DNA from: Phycisphaerales bacterium
GTDB taxonomy: Bacteria > Planctomycetota > Phycisphaerae > Phycisphaerales > SM1A02
DNA: 64,000 nucleotides
NCBI GenBank assembly: GCA_029268515.1
Contig: JAQWNP010000010.1
Coordinates: 1-64,000, forward strand
Direction: 5' to 3'
Shown here piece after piece: positions 17,664 through 27,305 of the stretch. Below the pieces are notes generated by a model. The model did not search any database. It was not told the DNA's origin and saw only the letters and a list, made by a program, of their open reading frames with translations. Each line of letters opens with the position of its first letter. The stretch's first letter is position 1. Both the position numbers and the translations under genes were made by a program.

Positions 17664-18242
17664 TTATTTATCGTAAAGCAGTTGCACCTGCTTATGCCGT
17701 GGGCAGTCAATGGCATGGTCGTTGACCATGCCCACAGCTTGCATGAATGCATAACAAATGGTTGGTCCGACAAACTTAAAGCCATGTTTTTTAAGTTCCT
17801 TTGCCATCTCTCGGCTCTGTCTGGTTTGAGTGGCGCACGACTGCGTTGGCTTTCTGTGGTTGACAATTGGCGCTCCATCGACATGCTTCCAAAGAAATTC
17901 GTTGAAGGAACCACGTCCTGATTCCATAATGGTGAGCCAGGCTTGGGCGTTACCAATCGTCGCCGTAATCTTGGCACGACTTCGAATAATGCGAGCATCC
18001 TTCAGAAGCCTATTGATTTGACGGGTGCCAAACCGCGCGACCTTTTCAGGATCGAAGTTGTCGAAAGCCAGTCGTAAACTCTTGCGTTTCTTCAGGACAA
18101 TGATCCATGATAAACCTGCTTGAAAACCATCGAGACATAGCTTTTCATAGAGCTGGCGATCTCGGTGCTCAGGCACACCCCATTCTTTGTCGTGGTAGTC
18201 GACATAGATCGGATCATCACCACACCATTCGCATCGGGGCAT
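17664..18242 (-). CDS. tag: DNA-3-methyladenine glycosylase I
   Basis: Base-excision repair enzyme that removes 3-methyladenine from alkylated DNA. The 192 residues match the Tag family almost end to end: RCEWCGDDPIYVDYHDKEWG at the start, FQAGLSWIIVLKKR, KFVGPTICYAFMQAVGMVNDH near the end. The zinc ligands of the family are in place: Cys4, His17, and the His and Cys of DHAIDCPRH. Length is standard. It converges on the zinc-ribbon gene with a 39-nt gap. Confidence 0.96.
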   Translation of the reverse strand: MPRCEWCGDDPIYVDYHDKEWGVPEHRDRQLYEKLCLDGFQAGLSWIIVLKKRKSLRLAFDNFDPEKVARFGTRQINRLLKDARIIRSRAKITATIGNAQAWLTIMESGRGSFNEFLWKHVDGAPIVNHRKPTQSCATQTRQSREMAKELKKHGFKFVGPTICYAFMQAVGMVNDHAIDCPRHKQVQLLYDK

Positions 18243-18276
18243 TCATAATTCCCTTGGCAGACGCTCTGTTTATTGC

Positions 18277-19719
18277 TTAACGAGATGGATGGGGTTCGAT
18301 TCGCTCAAACTTTAGCCCATGTAGATCATCTTGATCAAGAAGAAATCCTGTGATCTCGCCTTCATGTTTTTGGAAGGTAAGTTGGGTATTGAACGCGCCA
18401 CGAAATCGATCGGGGCTTATGGCGCGAAGATCGTATACATCACCGCTTACACGAAGCGCCAAGGCACCATCGTTCATTTCGATATGACAGAGCATTCCTA
18501 ATTCTTCACTGTAATAGCGTCCCAGGCAATGACGCAGTTGCGCTGGAGTGAGATCCACGTTTTTCTTTTGTTTAGTTTTTTTGCCTTCACGATCTTCGTT
18601 GCTTGGGGGTTCTTGTGCTTGTGGCTCTTTTGCTTCTTCTTTTGGATAGATGTCTTCTAGACAGATATCAGCAACCTCATAGCAGAGTTTCGTTGGTGAA
18701 CAGTTGGCAGCATTTGAAAAACAAATCACAGAGAAGTGCTGCTCTGGGAAACGGATCATCTCAGCGCGATAGCCAACCCAAGCGCCCCCATGAGAAACGA
18801 CCGGCAGGCCTCGGTGTTCATTAATGTCGAGGCCAAAGGCGTAGCCTTGAGGCTGCCCAGCATTCATGCCACCAGGGGTTTGAATCGTTTTTAGGAAGTT
18901 GGGGCCACCAACTTGCCCGGTATAAAAGTTTTCATCCCAAAGGGCATAATCTTCGACTGTTGTGAAAATGCCACCGTCGCCACACATTTCCATGCGCGTT
19001 GTTGAGATCTTCCAGTCTCGATCATCATCGCGTTCGTATCCAATTGCTCGATTCGGTATCACCTCTCTGTAGTCGTCCTGAAAATGAGTATGCGTCATTT
19101 TTAAGGGTTCGAAAATATAGTCTTCTGCAGATTCTCGAATGGTTTGCCCAGTCGCTCGCTCACAAATCACGGAAAGTAAAAAGTAGCCGGTATTGCAGTA
19201 ACTGAATCGAGTTCCAGGGTCGAAATTAACCCCTTTCTGCCGGGAGATGATCGCCAAGGCTTCTTCATCGCTGCAATGATCATCAAGCGTGTCATTCAAA
19301 TACATGATGCTGGTGTAATCGCGTAAGCCACTGACGTGATAAATCAAATCTTTTATGGTGATGGTCTTGCCGTAATCGGGTATCTCAGGAATCCATTTTC
19401 GGATGTCATCGTCCAGTGACAAAACGCCTTCTTGAGCAAGTAGGGCCATGAGTGCTGCAGTAATTTGCTTTGAAGTCGAAGCAATGCGGAAGACAGTGTT
19501 GGGTTGGTTTGGCACCAGGTAATCAAGATTCGCCATACCAAACCCTTTGGCGTAGACGATGTTTCCATCCTTTAGGATGGCAACGGTGCAACCTGGTGAA
19601 TCAGGCTTATCCCATTTGGAGAAGACCTGATCAATCGCATTGGTATCAATTGGGGCCTGAGCACCTGCGGTTGAAGTGATAAGGCCAACCAATAGCGCGA
19701 TTACAATCTTTGTTTTCAT
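18277..19719 (-). CDS. Secreted serine hydrolase, beta-lactamase class C-like
   Basis: An exported penicillin-binding-protein-type esterase or peptidase. The first 20 residues are a signal peptide (IVIALLVGLITSTAGA). The catalytic set is present: SxxK as STSK (Ser81, Lys84), YxN as YCN, and HGG (VSHGGAWVG) in the place of the KTG box. After residue 370 comes a lysine/glutamate-rich linker and a lipocalin-like beta domain (LGRYYSEELGM to GLKFERIEP), common in this family. Substrate unknown; not evidence of antibiotic resistance. Confidence 0.9.
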   Translation of the reverse strand: MKTKIVIALLVGLITSTAGAQAPIDTNAIDQVFSKWDKPDSPGCTVAILKDGNIVYAKGFGMANLDYLVPNQPNTVFRIASTSKQITAALMALLAQEGVLSLDDDIRKWIPEIPDYGKTITIKDLIYHVSGLRDYTSIMYLNDTLDDHCSDEEALAIISRQKGVNFDPGTRFSYCNTGYFLLSVICERATGQTIRESAEDYIFEPLKMTHTHFQDDYREVIPNRAIGYERDDDRDWKISTTRMEMCGDGGIFTTVEDYALWDENFYTGQVGGPNFLKTIQTPGGMNAGQPQGYAFGLDINEHRGLPVVSHGGAWVGYRAEMIRFPEQHFSVICFSNAANCSPTKLCYEVADICLEDIYPKEEAKEPQAQEPPSNEDREGKKTKQKKNVDLTPAQLRHCLGRYYSEELGMLCHIEMNDGALALRVSGDVYDLRAISPDRFRGAFNTQLTFQKHEGEITGFLLDQDDLHGLKFERIEPHPSR

Positions 19720-19815
19720 GTCATTTCTCTAAAGGCGATGGAAACGGTCAGAGATCGAGTTCGTGTTTCTCTGAAGCAGGTCTAATTGCTTGTGTCAGAC
19801 CTCAATTGATGTGAT

Positions 19816-22812
19816 CTACAGCCCTGGCGCAAACCCACGTCGCATGGTGTTTTCACTGACGCAACGCGGCTCAACAAATTGAAGGAGGTAGTCTGAGCCA
19901 CCAGCTTTAGAACCAATGCCGGAGAGGCCAAACCCACCAAACGGTTGTCGGCCAACCAGGGCGCCTGTGCAAGTGCGGTTGAGATACAGATTGCCGACAC
20001 GAAATTGATCGCGGGCCATGTCCAGGTGAGCGGGCTTGCGACTAAAGACGCCTCCAGTCAGCTTGTACTGTGTGTTATTCGCAATACGCAGTGCGTCCTC
20101 AAAGTCTGTCGCTTGAATGACGGCCAGAACTGGGCCGAAGATTTCTTCCTGGGCCAAGCGGTCTTCAGGACCAACATTTGTAAAGATGTGAGGCGTGACA
20201 TATGGCATTCCAACTTCATTTTCGAGGCCAGCAGGCACTTCGGATCCCAGTGCAAGTGTCGCCTCTTGTTTGCCAAGCTCGACATAGCTGCGAATTTTGT
20301 TGGCAGCCTCTTGGTCGATGACGGGTCCAATGTCTGTTCCAGGCGACACAGGCTTACCGACAACCAAGGTGCGTGTTGATTCGACGAGACGCTCAACAAA
20401 TTGTTTGTGTACATCACCAACCGTAATCACTCGGCTACATGCAGAGCACTTTTGGCCTTGGAAACCAAAGGCACTGGCACGCACACCCAACACTGCTTCA
20501 TCAAGATCGGCCGAAGTATCGATGATGATCGAGTTCTTACCGCCCATCTCACAGATAACTTTCTTCACAAAGTTCTGGTCGTTGGGGGTGTTGGCTGCAG
20601 CAGAGATAATGTCAAGGCCCACTGCTTTGGAACCTGTGAATGCGATCAACGAAACACGTGGGTCTCTGACGAGTGCAGCGCCGACCGTCTCGCCTGGCCC
20701 TGATATAAACTGCAGCACCTGTTTCGGAGCTCCAGCTTGCCAGAGAATATCGCACATGATTTTTGCAATCGCCGGTGTCTGCTCAGCGGGCTTGACGACA
20801 ACAGTATTGCCCGTCACTAATGCGGCGCTGGTCATGCCGGTACAGATTGCGAGTGGGAAGTTCCACGGGCTGATGACCACTGCGACGCCACGCGGTTGGT
20901 GCCACTGTTGATCCAGCTCGCCAATAAAGGCGCCGAGTCGATGCAATTCAAAGAGGCTGATCGCCTCGCGAGCGTAATATTCAAGGAAGTCAATGGCCTC
21001 ACAGACGTCAGCGTCGGCCTCGCGCCAAGTCTTACCAGACTCTTTCAGCACAATCGCCGACAGTTCATCGCGGCGCTCACGCATCAACTGAGCCGCGTTG
21101 ACAAGCACCTTGGATCTTTCACGGGGTGCTGTGTCACGCCATGCGGGGAAGGCTTCAGCGCAGGTTGTCACTACCTTGTTGGCATCATCGACCGTGGCAT
21201 CAATAGCAACACGAGGGACCGCGTATTTGTCGATCGCCTTGCTGTAAGCAGTGTGCTGCTTGGCATCGGCAAAGTCGCGCATTGGTTCGCTGAAGAAGGG
21301 GCGGTCATCACCTACGCCCTCGGCAGCAACTGATAAATGGTGGCGTTCGGCAGCTTGATCCAGACGACCTAAAGGTGACTCTTCCTTCTCATCACGATGA
21401 GGGCTGGCAAGAAGGGAATCGATATCGCTTTCTGAACCAGCTTCGGAGAGAAGCCATGATTCGTTAGACGTATTCTCAAGAAGTCGACGAACAAGGTAGG
21501 CCATGCCTGGAATCATTTCGCCGACAGGAACGTATTCTCGCAGTCGAAAGCCCATGGCAATAGCAGCGTCTTTAATTCGATCAGCCATGCCATGAAGCAT
21601 CTGGAGTTCAATAGCATTGTGCGGCAGACCTCGCTGTTCGATCATCGCGATCGCAGCAGCAATTGAACGTACGTTGTGTGATCCCAAAGCAAGTTTTACA
21701 CCACCTTGGTCGCGGCTCGTTGGAATTGCATCAACAAAGATCTGTGTCATACGCTCAAAGCAGGCATCGGTATCTGATTTGGTGGTCCAAACTGGCACCG
21801 GCCAGCCCATTTGCTCAGCATGGATGACTTCGTAATCCCAGTATGCACCCTTGACCAGGCGTACAGTGACCTGACGGCCAGATTCAGCGGCCCACTTAAC
21901 AATTCGCCGAGCATCATCATCACCAGTCCGTAAGTAGGCTTGCATGGCGATGCCTGCTTCAAAGTCATACGTTTCGCAGCACCGCATGAATAGATCAAGG
22001 GTGAGATCCTTCAGCTCAAACTGCTCCATATCAAAGTTGATAAGCGCATTATGCTCTTTCGCAGATTGGAGGATGGGGCCCAGTTGTTTTACGAGTGCCG
22101 AGATAGAACCTTCAGCATCAATCGGATCAGTATTTGAAAAGAGGGAACTGATCTTGATTGAGAGATTGGTGCGAGGAATTGGTCCAAGGTGGTCCGTTTC
22201 GAGGAGTGGATTGGCCGGCCATGCAGCGGCAAGCTCAGGAATCTCTTGGGTGAGTTTGAGGTAACGGTTCTGGTAAACCTTTGCTTCTGCATGGCTCACA
22301 CACGCTTCACCGAGCAGGTCGACTGAAAAAGCAACATTTTTAAGCCAGCGTTTTTCCAGATAGGGGACCGCTGAGCGAGCATCTTCGCCAGCAATAAATC
22401 GCTGGGCCATCGCCTTGATGCGACCGGTGACCAGATTAGTCATTTGTCCTTTAAAGAGACCCCCGCCCTTAAGACCAATACCTAACCCCGATGGCAACGT
22501 GACACCCGGTTGGGAGAGATAGTCGGTCAAGTGGTCATGGACCTGCTCAGGCGTCTTAAGCATCGGGAATGTATCGACGAATCGAAACAACTGAACTTTG
22601 AAGGCTTCATCTTGCATGGCCCAGTTCATGAGTTTGTCTGACCAAAAAGCAGTTGAAAGCAAGCTTTGCTTCTGCTCGTCAGAAAGCTTAAGAAGCTTCT
22701 TGCCTACCTCATGAATATGAGGCTCGAGTTCACCGTCAATATGAACGGTTTGATCATTGCTACTTGCTTGCGATGCTTTGGCGCGACGCGATTTCAATAG
22801 ACCGAATACCAC
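19816..22812 (-). CDS. putA: Bifunctional proline dehydrogenase / L-glutamate gamma-semialdehyde dehydrogenase
   Basis: Oxidises proline to glutamate in two steps. Residues of about 215-450 are the FAD-dependent PRODH barrel (RLVKGAYWDYEVIHAE, REYVPVGEMIPGMAYLVRRL). Residues 530-990 are the aldehyde dehydrogenase, with general base Glu755 (CEMGGKN) and catalytic Cys789 (GFQGQKCSACSR). At 998 residues it lacks the N-terminal ribbon-helix-helix DNA-binding domain of E. coli PutA, so it should not be autoregulatory. An N-terminal arm of about 110 residues precedes the barrel. The start is GTG at 22812 with GGGAG seven bases upstream. Confidence 0.95.
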   Translation of the reverse strand: MVFGLLKSRRAKASQASSNDQTVHIDGELEPHIHEVGKKLLKLSDEQKQSLLSTAFWSDKLMNWAMQDEAFKVQLFRFVDTFPMLKTPEQVHDHLTDYLSQPGVTLPSGLGIGLKGGGLFKGQMTNLVTGRIKAMAQRFIAGEDARSAVPYLEKRWLKNVAFSVDLLGEACVSHAEAKVYQNRYLKLTQEIPELAAAWPANPLLETDHLGPIPRTNLSIKISSLFSNTDPIDAEGSISALVKQLGPILQSAKEHNALINFDMEQFELKDLTLDLFMRCCETYDFEAGIAMQAYLRTGDDDARRIVKWAAESGRQVTVRLVKGAYWDYEVIHAEQMGWPVPVWTTKSDTDACFERMTQIFVDAIPTSRDQGGVKLALGSHNVRSIAAAIAMIEQRGLPHNAIELQMLHGMADRIKDAAIAMGFRLREYVPVGEMIPGMAYLVRRLLENTSNESWLLSEAGSESDIDSLLASPHRDEKEESPLGRLDQAAERHHLSVAAEGVGDDRPFFSEPMRDFADAKQHTAYSKAIDKYAVPRVAIDATVDDANKVVTTCAEAFPAWRDTAPRERSKVLVNAAQLMRERRDELSAIVLKESGKTWREADADVCEAIDFLEYYAREAISLFELHRLGAFIGELDQQWHQPRGVAVVISPWNFPLAICTGMTSAALVTGNTVVVKPAEQTPAIAKIMCDILWQAGAPKQVLQFISGPGETVGAALVRDPRVSLIAFTGSKAVGLDIISAAANTPNDQNFVKKVICEMGGKNSIIIDTSADLDEAVLGVRASAFGFQGQKCSACSRVITVGDVHKQFVERLVESTRTLVVGKPVSPGTDIGPVIDQEAANKIRSYVELGKQEATLALGSEVPAGLENEVGMPYVTPHIFTNVGPEDRLAQEEIFGPVLAVIQATDFEDALRIANNTQYKLTGGVFSRKPAHLDMARDQFRVGNLYLNRTCTGALVGRQPFGGFGLSGIGSKAGGSDYLLQFVEPRCVSENTMRRGFAPGL

Positions 22813-22834
22813 GCTTTAACTCCCTGTCATTACA

Positions 22835-24223
22835 TCAATGAGCGGTGACGCTATTTGCTTTCATTGCATCTACCACTTGGTTATAAACCCGATCGACCCG
22901 TTCTGCAGCGCCTTCCCAGTTCAGACCACGTACTTCAAAGGCACCTTGCTTGCGAAGTGTATTACCAAGAGGTGGATGCCTTAGTACTGCGACAATCTTA
23001 TTTGCCATCGCATCAGTATCCCAGAAGTCTACTTTAAGTGCATGAGTGAGTACTTCACTCACACCAGATGACTTACTAATCAGAACTGGAACATCTCTAA
23101 TCATGGCTTCCAGTGGGGCAATTCCGAACGGTTCAGAAACAGACGGCATCACATACAGATCGGCCATTTGAAAAACCCGTTCAATGTCCTTGCCACGCAA
23201 GAAACCAGTAAAGAGCACCTTGTGGCCAATGCCAAGTTTTGCAGCCATTTCAATCATGCTACGTGCCATGTCACCGTCGCCTGCTACCACGAACTTAACG
23301 TTTTTCATGACCTCTAGGACACGAGCAGCGGCCTGAATAAAATACTCCGGGCCTTTCTGCATCGTGATTCGCCCTAAGTAAAGGACGATTTTGTCATCTC
23401 CCTTGATTCCATATTTAGGATCATTTTGTGTTGGCTCAAGATCGACCCCGTTGTAAACCACTGAGATTCTATTTCGATCCATGCCATATCGGTACACAAG
23501 TAGATCCTGCGTCAGGCGACTCACTGCAATGACACGCATTGCCCCATGAGCACCACGGCGTTCGATGTCATAGATCATCTGGTTGGGATGTTCGCCAGAT
23601 CGGTCAAACTCTGTTGAATGCACATGACATACAAGTGGTCGCCCCGTCGCTCGAGCCAACAGGAGTCCAGCAGGGAAGGTCATCCAATCATGTGCATGGA
23701 TGACGTCAAATTCCAAACCCTTGGCAGCCTTAAGACAAAACGAGGCGTACTGTCTGATCTTGCTAAGTAGGTCGCCGCCATAGTCAGAATCGCTTTCTTC
23801 CATTGAAGCGTCTTCCGGCTCGATGGCATTGCCGGTGATTGGATCGATGAGTACCTCACGCGAGATCTTTTTGCCCGGTGTGACTGACTGGCGTTCAACA
23901 AATTCATGCTGAGCTGGACGTGCATAAGGATTCGCAAAACCAGCTTCGATTTCAATAAATTCTGTATTCGTGAGGTCATCTGAGATCTCACTGATTGTTC
24001 GGCTTCCAGCAGGATCCGCTGCGGTAGCAGTCATCGGTTGCCGCGGCGTATCGGTACCAATCAGGTTGATATGTGATGGTGCTTCGGTACCGATCGCTTT
24101 TGGTAGCAAAAAGGTAATTTTGACATCACGCTGATCAAGCGCTTTGGTCAATCCTTGACAGGCTGTCCCAAGGCCACCTGTGATATATGGAGGAAATTCC
24201 CAACCAAGCATGAGCACGTGCAT
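22835..24223 (-). CDS. Glycosyltransferase family 4 (glycogen/starch synthase-like N-terminus)
   Basis: GT-B fold transferase, probably for a cell-surface or storage polysaccharide. The N-terminal MLGWEFPPYITGGLGTAC is typical of the glycogen-synthase-like GT4/GT5 branch. VIHAHDWMTFPAG follows, then the second Rossmann domain with VVYNGVD, YLGRITMQKGPEYF and the EX7E region PSVSEPFGIAPLEAM. Residues of about 75-155 form a non-conserved, acidic insertion relative to short GT4 enzymes. ATG 24223 has AGGAG eight bases upstream; the ATG at 24241 is less likely. PutA follows 22 nt downstream on the same strand. Confidence 0.9.
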   Translation of the reverse strand: MHVLMLGWEFPPYITGGLGTACQGLTKALDQRDVKITFLLPKAIGTEAPSHINLIGTDTPRQPMTATAADPAGSRTISEISDDLTNTEFIEIEAGFANPYARPAQHEFVERQSVTPGKKISREVLIDPITGNAIEPEDASMEESDSDYGGDLLSKIRQYASFCLKAAKGLEFDVIHAHDWMTFPAGLLLARATGRPLVCHVHSTEFDRSGEHPNQMIYDIERRGAHGAMRVIAVSRLTQDLLVYRYGMDRNRISVVYNGVDLEPTQNDPKYGIKGDDKIVLYLGRITMQKGPEYFIQAAARVLEVMKNVKFVVAGDGDMARSMIEMAAKLGIGHKVLFTGFLRGKDIERVFQMADLYVMPSVSEPFGIAPLEAMIRDVPVLISKSSGVSEVLTHALKVDFWDTDAMANKIVAVLRHPPLGNTLRKQGAFEVRGLNWEGAAERVDRVYNQVVDAMKANSVTAH

Positions 24224-24375
24224 CGTGCGTCTCCTGAACATAGCAGGCTCGAAGAGCTCTGCCTCCGCAGTACGTCACTGTCTTGAGGTGGGCTCCTTTT
24301 GGCCTGAGAGAGGGAATCCTATCCGAGGTTCTACCGGCTCGCTGTCTAACTGGGCAACAGGCCAGAAATCGAACG

Positions 24376-24381
24376 TACAAT
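24376..24381 (+). promoter_or_regulatory. Candidate -10 element of a leaderless prmC transcript
   Basis: TACAAT is followed by seven bases (CATACAT) and the ATG at 24389, so transcription should start at or beside the start codon. TGGGCA at 24351-24356 is a weak -35 with 19-nt spacing. No ribosome binding site is present. Confidence 0.5.
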
Positions 24382-24388
24382 CATACAT

Positions 24389-25309
24389 ATGGCAAAATCA
24401 ACCTCCTCAATTCAAGGTGAATCGACAGGTCCTTGGACCAGCGGGCGACTAATCAGCTGGATGACTAGCTTCTTCGAAGCCAAGCAGGTCGATGCGCCTC
24501 GGCATGTGGCGCAGATGCTTCTGGCCCATGTGCTCGACTGCCCCCGCATCGAGCTGTATACCCAGCTGGATCGCCCTGCGTCACCCAGTGAGCTTACTGA
24601 ACTGAGAGCGCTGACGCAGAGAGCAGGGGCTGGAGAGCCCGTTCACCTCTTAGTTGGTCAGGCCGCCTTTTTCATGCGTGACTTCTGGGTGGGGGGCTGC
24701 ACGCTGATCCCACAGCCTGCGACAGAGACGCTGATTCAACGCGTTCTCGATTGGGCCAAGGAGGCCGAGCAGGAAGACCCCCTGATCGCGGATATTGGGA
24801 CTGGCACTGGATGCATTGCTGTCACCCTTGCCAAGGAGCTGCCATCGAGTCAGATTCTGGCAACCGACCTCAACCAGGAGATCATTGATCTGGCCGAGCG
24901 CAATGCGCACCGGCATAGCGTTCAATCGCAAGTAGATTTCCTACTTGGTACTGGGTTAGAGCCGTTGCCGGCTTGGTTATCAGGTCGAAAATTCGATGTG
25001 CTGAGCTCCAACCCGCCTTACATTCCTCCGAGCGAGGTACCTGAAATGCAGGTGGCAGTGAGAGATTTCATTGCTTCTACTGCTTGGGATGGCGGTGTTG
25101 ATGGCCTAGCGGTCATCAAAGAGCTGCTGACCAAGAGTCAAGAATTGATTCGCATTGGGGGGCTGTTGGTTGTGGAGATTGCCAGTGTGCAAGCGGAAGC
25201 TGCCCAGGCGCTCGTCGTGGAGGCGGGCAGTTTTGACAATATTGAGGTTTTAGATGATCACGAGGGCTTACCTCGTATTCTTTCGGCAATCCGCTGTGAG
25301 CGGTCATGA
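24389..25309 (+). CDS. prmC: Peptide chain release factor N5-glutamine methyltransferase
   Basis: Methylates the GGQ glutamine of release factors RF1 and RF2. The 306-residue protein has the N-terminal helical domain with the family's GEPVHLLVGQAAFF, the SAM-binding DIGTGTGCIAVTLA (135-146), an acidic strand-2 end (ATDLN) and the catalytic NPPY at 208-211. Length is standard. The adjacent prfA usually seen is absent. The stop codon at 25307-25309 abuts the stop of the convergent PAS-GAF-receiver gene with no intervening base. Confidence 0.95.
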   Translation: MAKSTSSIQGESTGPWTSGRLISWMTSFFEAKQVDAPRHVAQMLLAHVLDCPRIELYTQLDRPASPSELTELRALTQRAGAGEPVHLLVGQAAFFMRDFWVGGCTLIPQPATETLIQRVLDWAKEAEQEDPLIADIGTGTGCIAVTLAKELPSSQILATDLNQEIIDLAERNAHRHSVQSQVDFLLGTGLEPLPAWLSGRKFDVLSSNPPYIPPSEVPEMQVAVRDFIASTAWDGGVDGLAVIKELLTKSQELIRIGGLLVVEIASVQAEAAQALVVEAGSFDNIEVLDDHEGLPRILSAIRCERS

Positions 25310-26989
25310 TTACTGCGTGGGGTCAGAATCACTCTGAGCCAGAGCGCGCGATACTGCCTCAAGTAATTGGCTTCGGTTAAATGGCTTGAATAGGAACCCT
25401 TCGAGGCCTTCTTGACTCGCCCGCACAATTGAGTGATCAGGGTCATAGCCAAAGCCCGTCATAAGAATGACTGGTGTATCAGCACACACTTGATGGGTTG
25501 CTTGAAAGACATCGTAGCCACTGCAGTCAGGCATCTTGATATCACTAATCACTAAATCAAAGAATGCATCCGCATTGCTGGCGATCTCTAGAGCTTTAAG
25601 TGTTTCGCTTCCATCGCCACATACGGTCACTTGGCAACCCTGTTGTTCAAGTACCTTGCACACAGCAATTCGAATAGCAGGTTCATCATCAGCGATCAAA
25701 ATACGCTTATCTTGAATGATGGGATCAATTTCTAAACGCTGCCTTTCATCCTCTGCATCAAGCACTGTCCGAGGACCATGCTCGGCCGCTTCCAAGCGAC
25801 TCCTCATTAATGCAGTCGCTTTTATGATGCCATTAATCGCGTCTCTGGCTTTCTGATTCTCGATGGTCAGACCTGTCAGTATTTCGGTATGCGTATTCAG
25901 CTCATCAATCGGTGCTTCCAATTGGCTTAGCACGCGCTGAGCGGTCTGTTCATTTGTCGTAAATCGCTCGATCAGTAAAAGGTCAAGTACATGCATTGCA
26001 CTGGCGATATGTCGGCAGAACATTTCAGCCATCTGCCGGTCGTTCTCATTAAAAGCGTCCGGTTTATAAGACTCGGCATTAAAGACACCAATCACTGTGT
26101 CCAGCAGTTTAAGTGGGATAGTGAGAGAGCTCTTTGCACTATCCAGGCCCTCTCGATAAAGAGGGTCTTTCTGTACATTTGGACAAATATAACTCTCTCC
26201 GTTCGCGGCCACATAGCCTGAAATGCCATTGCCTTCATCTTTGGCATAGATGACTTCACCAACTTTGAGCGGTGTGATGTTGATAGCAATAACTAACTCA
26301 AGCTGTTTTGTTTCTTGATTTAGCAAGCGAATCTCAAAATTATCAAAGTCAAGAAGATCGTGCACCGATTTTACGATGCGATCTTCTAAGAGTTTGAGCC
26401 GTTCTGTAACATGCAAATTAACGATGGCTTTCGAATCAATTTGCATGAGTGCACTGCCAGCGGCATTGATAGAGTCCAATCGCCTTTGCAAGTTCTCTTT
26501 CTCAGTCATATCCCAAAGTATGCCAACAGCGCCACCATCTTGGAGCGGCGCAAGCGTCATGGCCCAGTGGCGATCGTTTAACGTAAAGCGAGTTGATCGA
26601 CGGCGCGGTATCTCAGGATTATCCGCGTGAGCGTCTTTGGAAAAATAGATGGCAGCGAGCCCACACTCGTGGGTGGCGCGGGTTTTTAGTGACTCATCGA
26701 GTTGATCAAAGTGCCGATTTGTCCATTTTCGATCGCCCGCAGCAGTGACTGAGACAACGCCTTCGCCAATGGACTCCAGGGCGATATGGCTATTGGTGTC
26801 CGTCGCATTTGTAATAAGACCGACCAGATCTTCTGGGCGGGCTTCTTTGAGGTGTTCAAAAAGATCAGGATTTGAGTGAATCTCAATGACATCAAATATT
26901 GCATTGAGGTGCTTGGACGCCATCGTTAGGGCATCCGCACCCGCTGGCTCGGATTGAAGGAGAATCAGCCTGGGTTTTTTTTCACCCAT
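25310..26989 (-). CDS. PAS-GAF-receiver protein with degenerate histidine-kinase dimerisation region
   Basis: Cytosolic signalling protein, 559 residues. About 65-165 look like a PAS domain ending VGILWDMTE; 205-345 a GAF domain (LLDFDNFEIRLLN, IPLKLLDTVIGVFNAES); 345-405 a helical hairpin that reads like a HisKA domain with SQLEAPIDELN where a kinase would have S-H-E-x-R-T-P-L, so the phosphoacceptor His is missing. No ATPase domain follows. Residues 428-555 form an intact receiver: Asp434/435, phosphoacceptor Asp483 (SDIKMPD), Thr511 and Lys535 (FLFKPF). It probably receives phosphate from another kinase. ATG 26989 has AGGAG six bases upstream. Confidence 0.85.
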   Translation of the reverse strand: MGEKKPRLILLQSEPAGADALTMASKHLNAIFDVIEIHSNPDLFEHLKEARPEDLVGLITNATDTNSHIALESIGEGVVSVTAAGDRKWTNRHFDQLDESLKTRATHECGLAAIYFSKDAHADNPEIPRRRSTRFTLNDRHWAMTLAPLQDGGAVGILWDMTEKENLQRRLDSINAAGSALMQIDSKAIVNLHVTERLKLLEDRIVKSVHDLLDFDNFEIRLLNQETKQLELVIAINITPLKVGEVIYAKDEGNGISGYVAANGESYICPNVQKDPLYREGLDSAKSSLTIPLKLLDTVIGVFNAESYKPDAFNENDRQMAEMFCRHIASAMHVLDLLLIERFTTNEQTAQRVLSQLEAPIDELNTHTEILTGLTIENQKARDAINGIIKATALMRSRLEAAEHGPRTVLDAEDERQRLEIDPIIQDKRILIADDEPAIRIAVCKVLEQQGCQVTVCGDGSETLKALEIASNADAFFDLVISDIKMPDCSGYDVFQATHQVCADTPVILMTGFGYDPDHSIVRASQEGLEGFLFKPFNRSQLLEAVSRALAQSDSDPTQ

Positions 26990-27305
26990 AAGAGCTCCTG
27001 GTGTCCATGGACTGCATCGAGAATGATGAGACGGCGCTGGGGATCATATCCAAGGAAACACCTGTCCCATAATCACTGGACCGGTTCTCATCGACCAAAG
27101 GTGATCGAAATATGCTGTTTGGATGTAAGAATTCTGCCAGGCAACCCCACCAGTTCGGACCAACGAACCTCAACAGCCCCCGCATCCAACTGGTAGATTG
27201 TTCGTGCAGACAGGCCAGCGGATGCATAGGATTCGAATATTCGTTGGGGTCTCGGGACATTTTTGGTATCCAAATCAAGAGTCAAATAAGGCAAAGCAAG
27301 CCGTA
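26990..27305. other. Divergent intergenic region, PAS-GAF-receiver / ABC cluster
   Basis: About 316 nt between two genes that point apart. The frame of the ABC ATPase is open back to 27198, but the extra residues are not conserved. A perfect 10-bp palindrome CGAATATTCG lies at 27234-27243, inside the overlapping palindrome ATTCGAAT; it may be a binding site. No convincing promoter pair was found on either strand. Confidence 0.4.

Noticed and set aside
18277-19719. Antibiotic-resistance beta-lactamase
   Set aside because: The SxxK/YxN/HGG set with a lipocalin-like tail is that of generic serine hydrolases; nothing supports a resistance role.
19750-19815. AGGTCT/AGACCT hairpin after putA as a terminator
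   Set aside because: Six-bp stem with a 13-nt loop and no T-run.
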